This document shows positions 24,148 to 26,066 of a DNA stretch of 26,066 nt, piece by piece (the stretch's first letter is position 1; every line of letters begins with the position of its first letter). The notes under the pieces are model-generated. The model ran no database searches, was not told the DNA's origin, and was given only the letters and a program-made list of their open reading frames with translations. Origin of the DNA: a virus; IMG/VR virus record IMGVR_UViG_3300017708_003257, positions 1 to 26,066 of that record, one strand, 5' to 3'. The position numbers and the translations under genes were made by a program.

Positions 24148-25710
24148 ATGGCAAGTATTATACGAGTAAAAAGATCTACGGGCACTGGCGCTCCATCGAG
24201 TCTCAACTTTGGTGAACTAGGTCTTACCGTTGGAGTAGGCACTCACGGTAATAAAGGTGGGCGTCTGTTTGCTGGTGATAACTCACAGAACGCTCAGGTA
24301 GTTGGTGGTAGATACTACACCGACTTATTAAGTATTGCTCCTGGACTAGTAGCGGGTCAAGTTAACCCTACAACTGCAGCAAATGGATTTGTTGCTATTC
24401 TAGACCAGAATCGAAAGGTCGATCAATGGAACGTAGATAATTTAAGATTAGATACAAATACATTATCTTCTACAGATACCGATGGAGACATCATCCTTGA
24501 TCCTAATGGATCTGGCGAGATTGTTATTCCTGATGATACCAAACTTACTTTTGGTACAAGTAAGGATGTCAGTATTGAATATGATGAGGATGGCGATAAT
24601 CAAATCGTAGTCACTGGTCACGGATGGCAGTGGAACTCTCCTCAAATATTTGGTAGTGTTGGTATTTCATCTAACACCATTTCCACCAAATCTGGTAGTG
24701 GTAACCAACTATTCATTGACCCATATCCTGATGGTCTGAGCAATGAAGGCACGGTTATCATTAAAGGTGACCTACAAGTTGATGGTACGACAACTACTGT
24801 TAACTCAAATGAAGTTACAGTTAATGATGCTATTTTTGGTATTGGTGATGTAACCAGTATCAAGACAGTCATGGGAACTGTCGCATCTGGTGTATCTACG
24901 GTTCTCCTTGATTCCGTTGCTGGCATCAACACCGGAGACCAACTGGCAGTATCAGGTATTGATGCCTCTGGTATTGCTACGGTTACAGCATACAATACCT
25001 CAACTAAAGTTGTAACATTCACAGGTACAGCAGTTGGTGTTACTACTACATCTCAAATAACTGTTACTCATGGATTTGATACCAATACAGACCGTGGTAT
25101 TTCATTCAGTTACAATATAAGTAGCGGAGTTGGTAATAACAAGGTTGGTTTCTTTGGATTTGATGATAACGCTCTCTCAAATAATGTATCATCTAAAGAC
25201 AACCATGGAACTCATGGTGATGCAAGCAGAAAGTGGACTTATATTCCCGATGCTACCATCAATAATAATGTTGTATCAGGAACCAAAGGTTTCCTAGACG
25301 TTAAAGGTATCTACTATCAGTCTGGTAATTTTAATACTGGCGGTGCTGTCTACTTCGACAGTGATGGTCTGCAAAGATCAACCAATGCCCCAACAGATGC
25401 TGTAAATTCAAGAACTTCTACGCAAGTTCTGACTGCTCTAACTGAAATTACAATCGCTCTACCATCTGGACAGACGATTGCCCAGGATGCTCTGGTTACT
25501 CAACAGAATAACAGCACAGCGTTTGGTGTTTGTAAGACATCTATTTCTAGTGGAACCACTCTTACTCTGATCGGTGTTCAAGGAACATTCGATACGTCAA
25601 ATGATCTGGTTGTAAATGGTGCTAGTATTTCAGTCTCACCAAATACAGTAACTGTCGTATATGAAAACAAACCAACTTGGACAAACACTCTCGATGGAGG
25701 AACCTTCTAG
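24148..25710 (+). CDS. Tail-fibre-like protein, 520 aa
   Basis: This 520-aa protein starts MASIIRVKRSTGTGAPSSLN, then FGELGLTVGVG and GGRLFAGDN. That N-terminus is typical of a fibre-like family in T4-like cyanophages. Further on are NTLSSTDTDGDIILDPNGSG (about residues 104-123), GDLQVDGTTTTVNSNEVTVN (about 208-227), a repeat-like TGDQLAVSG, and TDRGISFSYN with KVGFFGFDDN. It ends TLDGGTF. The Gly/Thr/Asn-rich beta pattern fits an elongated trimeric fibre. No chaperone or peptidase domain is seen at the C-terminus. Its place between small fibre-associated genes and neck gene 13 corresponds to T4 gene 12/wac territory, so whisker or short tail fibre roles are both possible. I cannot tell which. 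Confidence 0.8.
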   Translation: MASIIRVKRSTGTGAPSSLNFGELGLTVGVGTHGNKGGRLFAGDNSQNAQVVGGRYYTDLLSIAPGLVAGQVNPTTAANGFVAILDQNRKVDQWNVDNLRLDTNTLSSTDTDGDIILDPNGSGEIVIPDDTKLTFGTSKDVSIEYDEDGDNQIVVTGHGWQWNSPQIFGSVGISSNTISTKSGSGNQLFIDPYPDGLSNEGTVIIKGDLQVDGTTTTVNSNEVTVNDAIFGIGDVTSIKTVMGTVASGVSTVLLDSVAGINTGDQLAVSGIDASGIATVTAYNTSTKVVTFTGTAVGVTTTSQITVTHGFDTNTDRGISFSYNISSGVGNNKVGFFGFDDNALSNNVSSKDNHGTHGDASRKWTYIPDATINNNVVSGTKGFLDVKGIYYQSGNFNTGGAVYFDSDGLQRSTNAPTDAVNSRTSTQVLTALTEITIALPSGQTIAQDALVTQQNNSTAFGVCKTSISSGTTLTLIGVQGTFDTSNDLVVNGASISVSPNTVTVVYENKPTWTNTLDGGTF

Positions 25711-25714
25711 AATT

Positions 25715-25882
25715 ATGAATAGTGACGTTGACGTGAATATCTTGATTAAGAATTATCATTCTAAAATTTCTTCATTAATGAATCAGAATATTCTTTTGGA
25801 AGCAAAACTAGAGTCTTTAACAAAGGACTATGTTGAACTGCAAAACAAAGTTAAATATCAGGAAGCAGGTATCGAAGAATGA
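25715..25882 (+). CDS. Small coiled-coil protein, 55 aa
   Basis: The reading frame is open further upstream, but the ATG at 25715 is the likely start because it follows the fibre gene stop by four bases. The alternative ATG at 25661 would overlap that gene by 50 bases. The 55-aa product is one long amphipathic helix (ISSLMNQNILLEAKLESL, then KDYVELQNKVKYQE), a clear coiled-coil pattern of heptad-spaced Leu, Ile and Val. It ends with ATGA, sharing bases with the gene 13 start, so it is probably coupled with it. GGAGG at 25696-25700 inside the previous gene is the nearest ribosome binding candidate, 14 bases away. Function unknown. Confidence 0.72.
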   Translation: MNSDVDVNILIKNYHSKISSLMNQNILLEAKLESLTKDYVELQNKVKYQEAGIEE

Positions 25883-26066
25883 GCAAACCATCGACCAGAC
25901 AAGAATTGATCGATTATTGTCTTAGAAGACTTGGATTTCCTGTTCTGGAAATTAACGTAGATGATGATCAGATTGAAGATCTGGTGGATGATGCCATTCA
26001 ACACTGGCAGGATTACCATTTTGATGGTTATCAGAGAATGTTCTTGAAGCACAAGGTTACTGCAGC
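25879..26066 (+). CDS. 13: Neck protein gp13 homologue (partial, 5' end)
   Basis: The gene runs off the window after 62 complete codons. The translation begins MSKPSTRQELIDYCLRRLGF, then PVLEINVDDDQIEDLVDDAI, then an aromatic helix with MFLKHK. The 'STR-x-x-L-x-DYC-x-RRLG-x-PV-x-EINV-x-x-x-QI-x-DLVDDAI' pattern is that of gp13 in T4-like cyanophages. In T4, gp13 (309 aa) joins gp14 in the neck complex that closes the filled head before tail attachment. It follows the fibre genes as in T4 (wac, then 13). The start shares ATGA with the 55-aa gene. Confidence 0.87.
   Translation, partial: MSKPSTRQELIDYCLRRLGFPVLEINVDDDQIEDLVDDAIQHWQDYHFDGYQRMFLKHKVTA

Noticed and set aside
24642-25022. Minus-strand open frame of 126 codons opposite the fibre gene
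   Set aside because: It lies wholly inside a well-supported + strand gene, is Val/Thr/Pro-rich as expected for an antisense of Gly/Thr/Asn-rich coding sequence, and has no ribosome binding site or neighbours.
25661-25714. ATG at 25661 as the start of the small coiled-coil gene
   Set aside because: It would add 18 residues read out of frame from the fibre gene's last codons. The ATG at 25715 just after the stop fits the packing of the other genes.

Overview
This window is a late structural-gene block of a T4-like myovirus. It is most like the marine T4-like cyanophages of Synechococcus and Prochlorococcus. A related marine T4-like phage, such as one infecting SAR11, cannot be excluded from this stretch alone. 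Four lines support the assignment. Recognisable T4 baseplate genes lie in order (25, 6, then 8). The 3' end holds the start of a neck protein 13 homologue. Between them sit protein families typical of cyanomyoviruses: a DUF4815-type giant protein, a 'MASIIRVKRSTG' fibre-like protein, and small coiled-coil and Ig-like accessory proteins. Finally, perfect T4-type late promoters (TATAAATA) stand in the only two gaps of more than about 25 bp downstream of gene 25. The DNA is AT-rich by eye. All supported genes are on the + strand with overlaps or gaps of a few bases, and there is no gene-free stretch over 300 bases. I saw no tRNA, integrase, IS element, CRISPR or metabolic gene.

Layout. Positions 1-1432 hold the tail end of one gene and three overlapping small genes of unknown function (218, 164 and 83 aa), of kinds I associate with cyanophage genomes. 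Positions 1438-3805 hold a weak late-promoter candidate and the baseplate wedge genes 25 and 6. Positions 3809-14398 are one uninterrupted 3529-aa reading frame in the place of T4 gene 7. It has a conserved-looking N-terminal region, a degenerate YHYH-type domain and several families of internal repeats. Positions 14399-23532 start with a perfect late promoter, followed by wedge gene 8 (526 aa, enlarged by a glycine-rich insert), a 2434-aa DUF4815 protein in the place of T4 genes 9-12, and a 74-aa coiled-coil protein. Positions 23535-26066 start with a second perfect late promoter, then a 113-aa structural protein, a 74-aa protein, a 520-aa fibre-like protein, a 55-aa coiled-coil protein and the first 62 codons of the neck gene 13.

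How the genes work together. Gp25, gp6, the giant gene-7-position protein and gp8 should form the baseplate wedges. The DUF4815 protein and the fibre-like proteins probably form the baseplate periphery and host-recognition apparatus that replaces T4 gp9-gp12. Gp13 belongs to the head-tail connector.

The most interesting feature is architectural. A few small repeat modules are used over and over in the 3529-aa protein, and one glycine-rich module also appears in the neighbouring gp8 and DUF4815 proteins. This looks like shared module expansion across physically adjacent baseplate components. All family calls are from pattern recognition without database searches.
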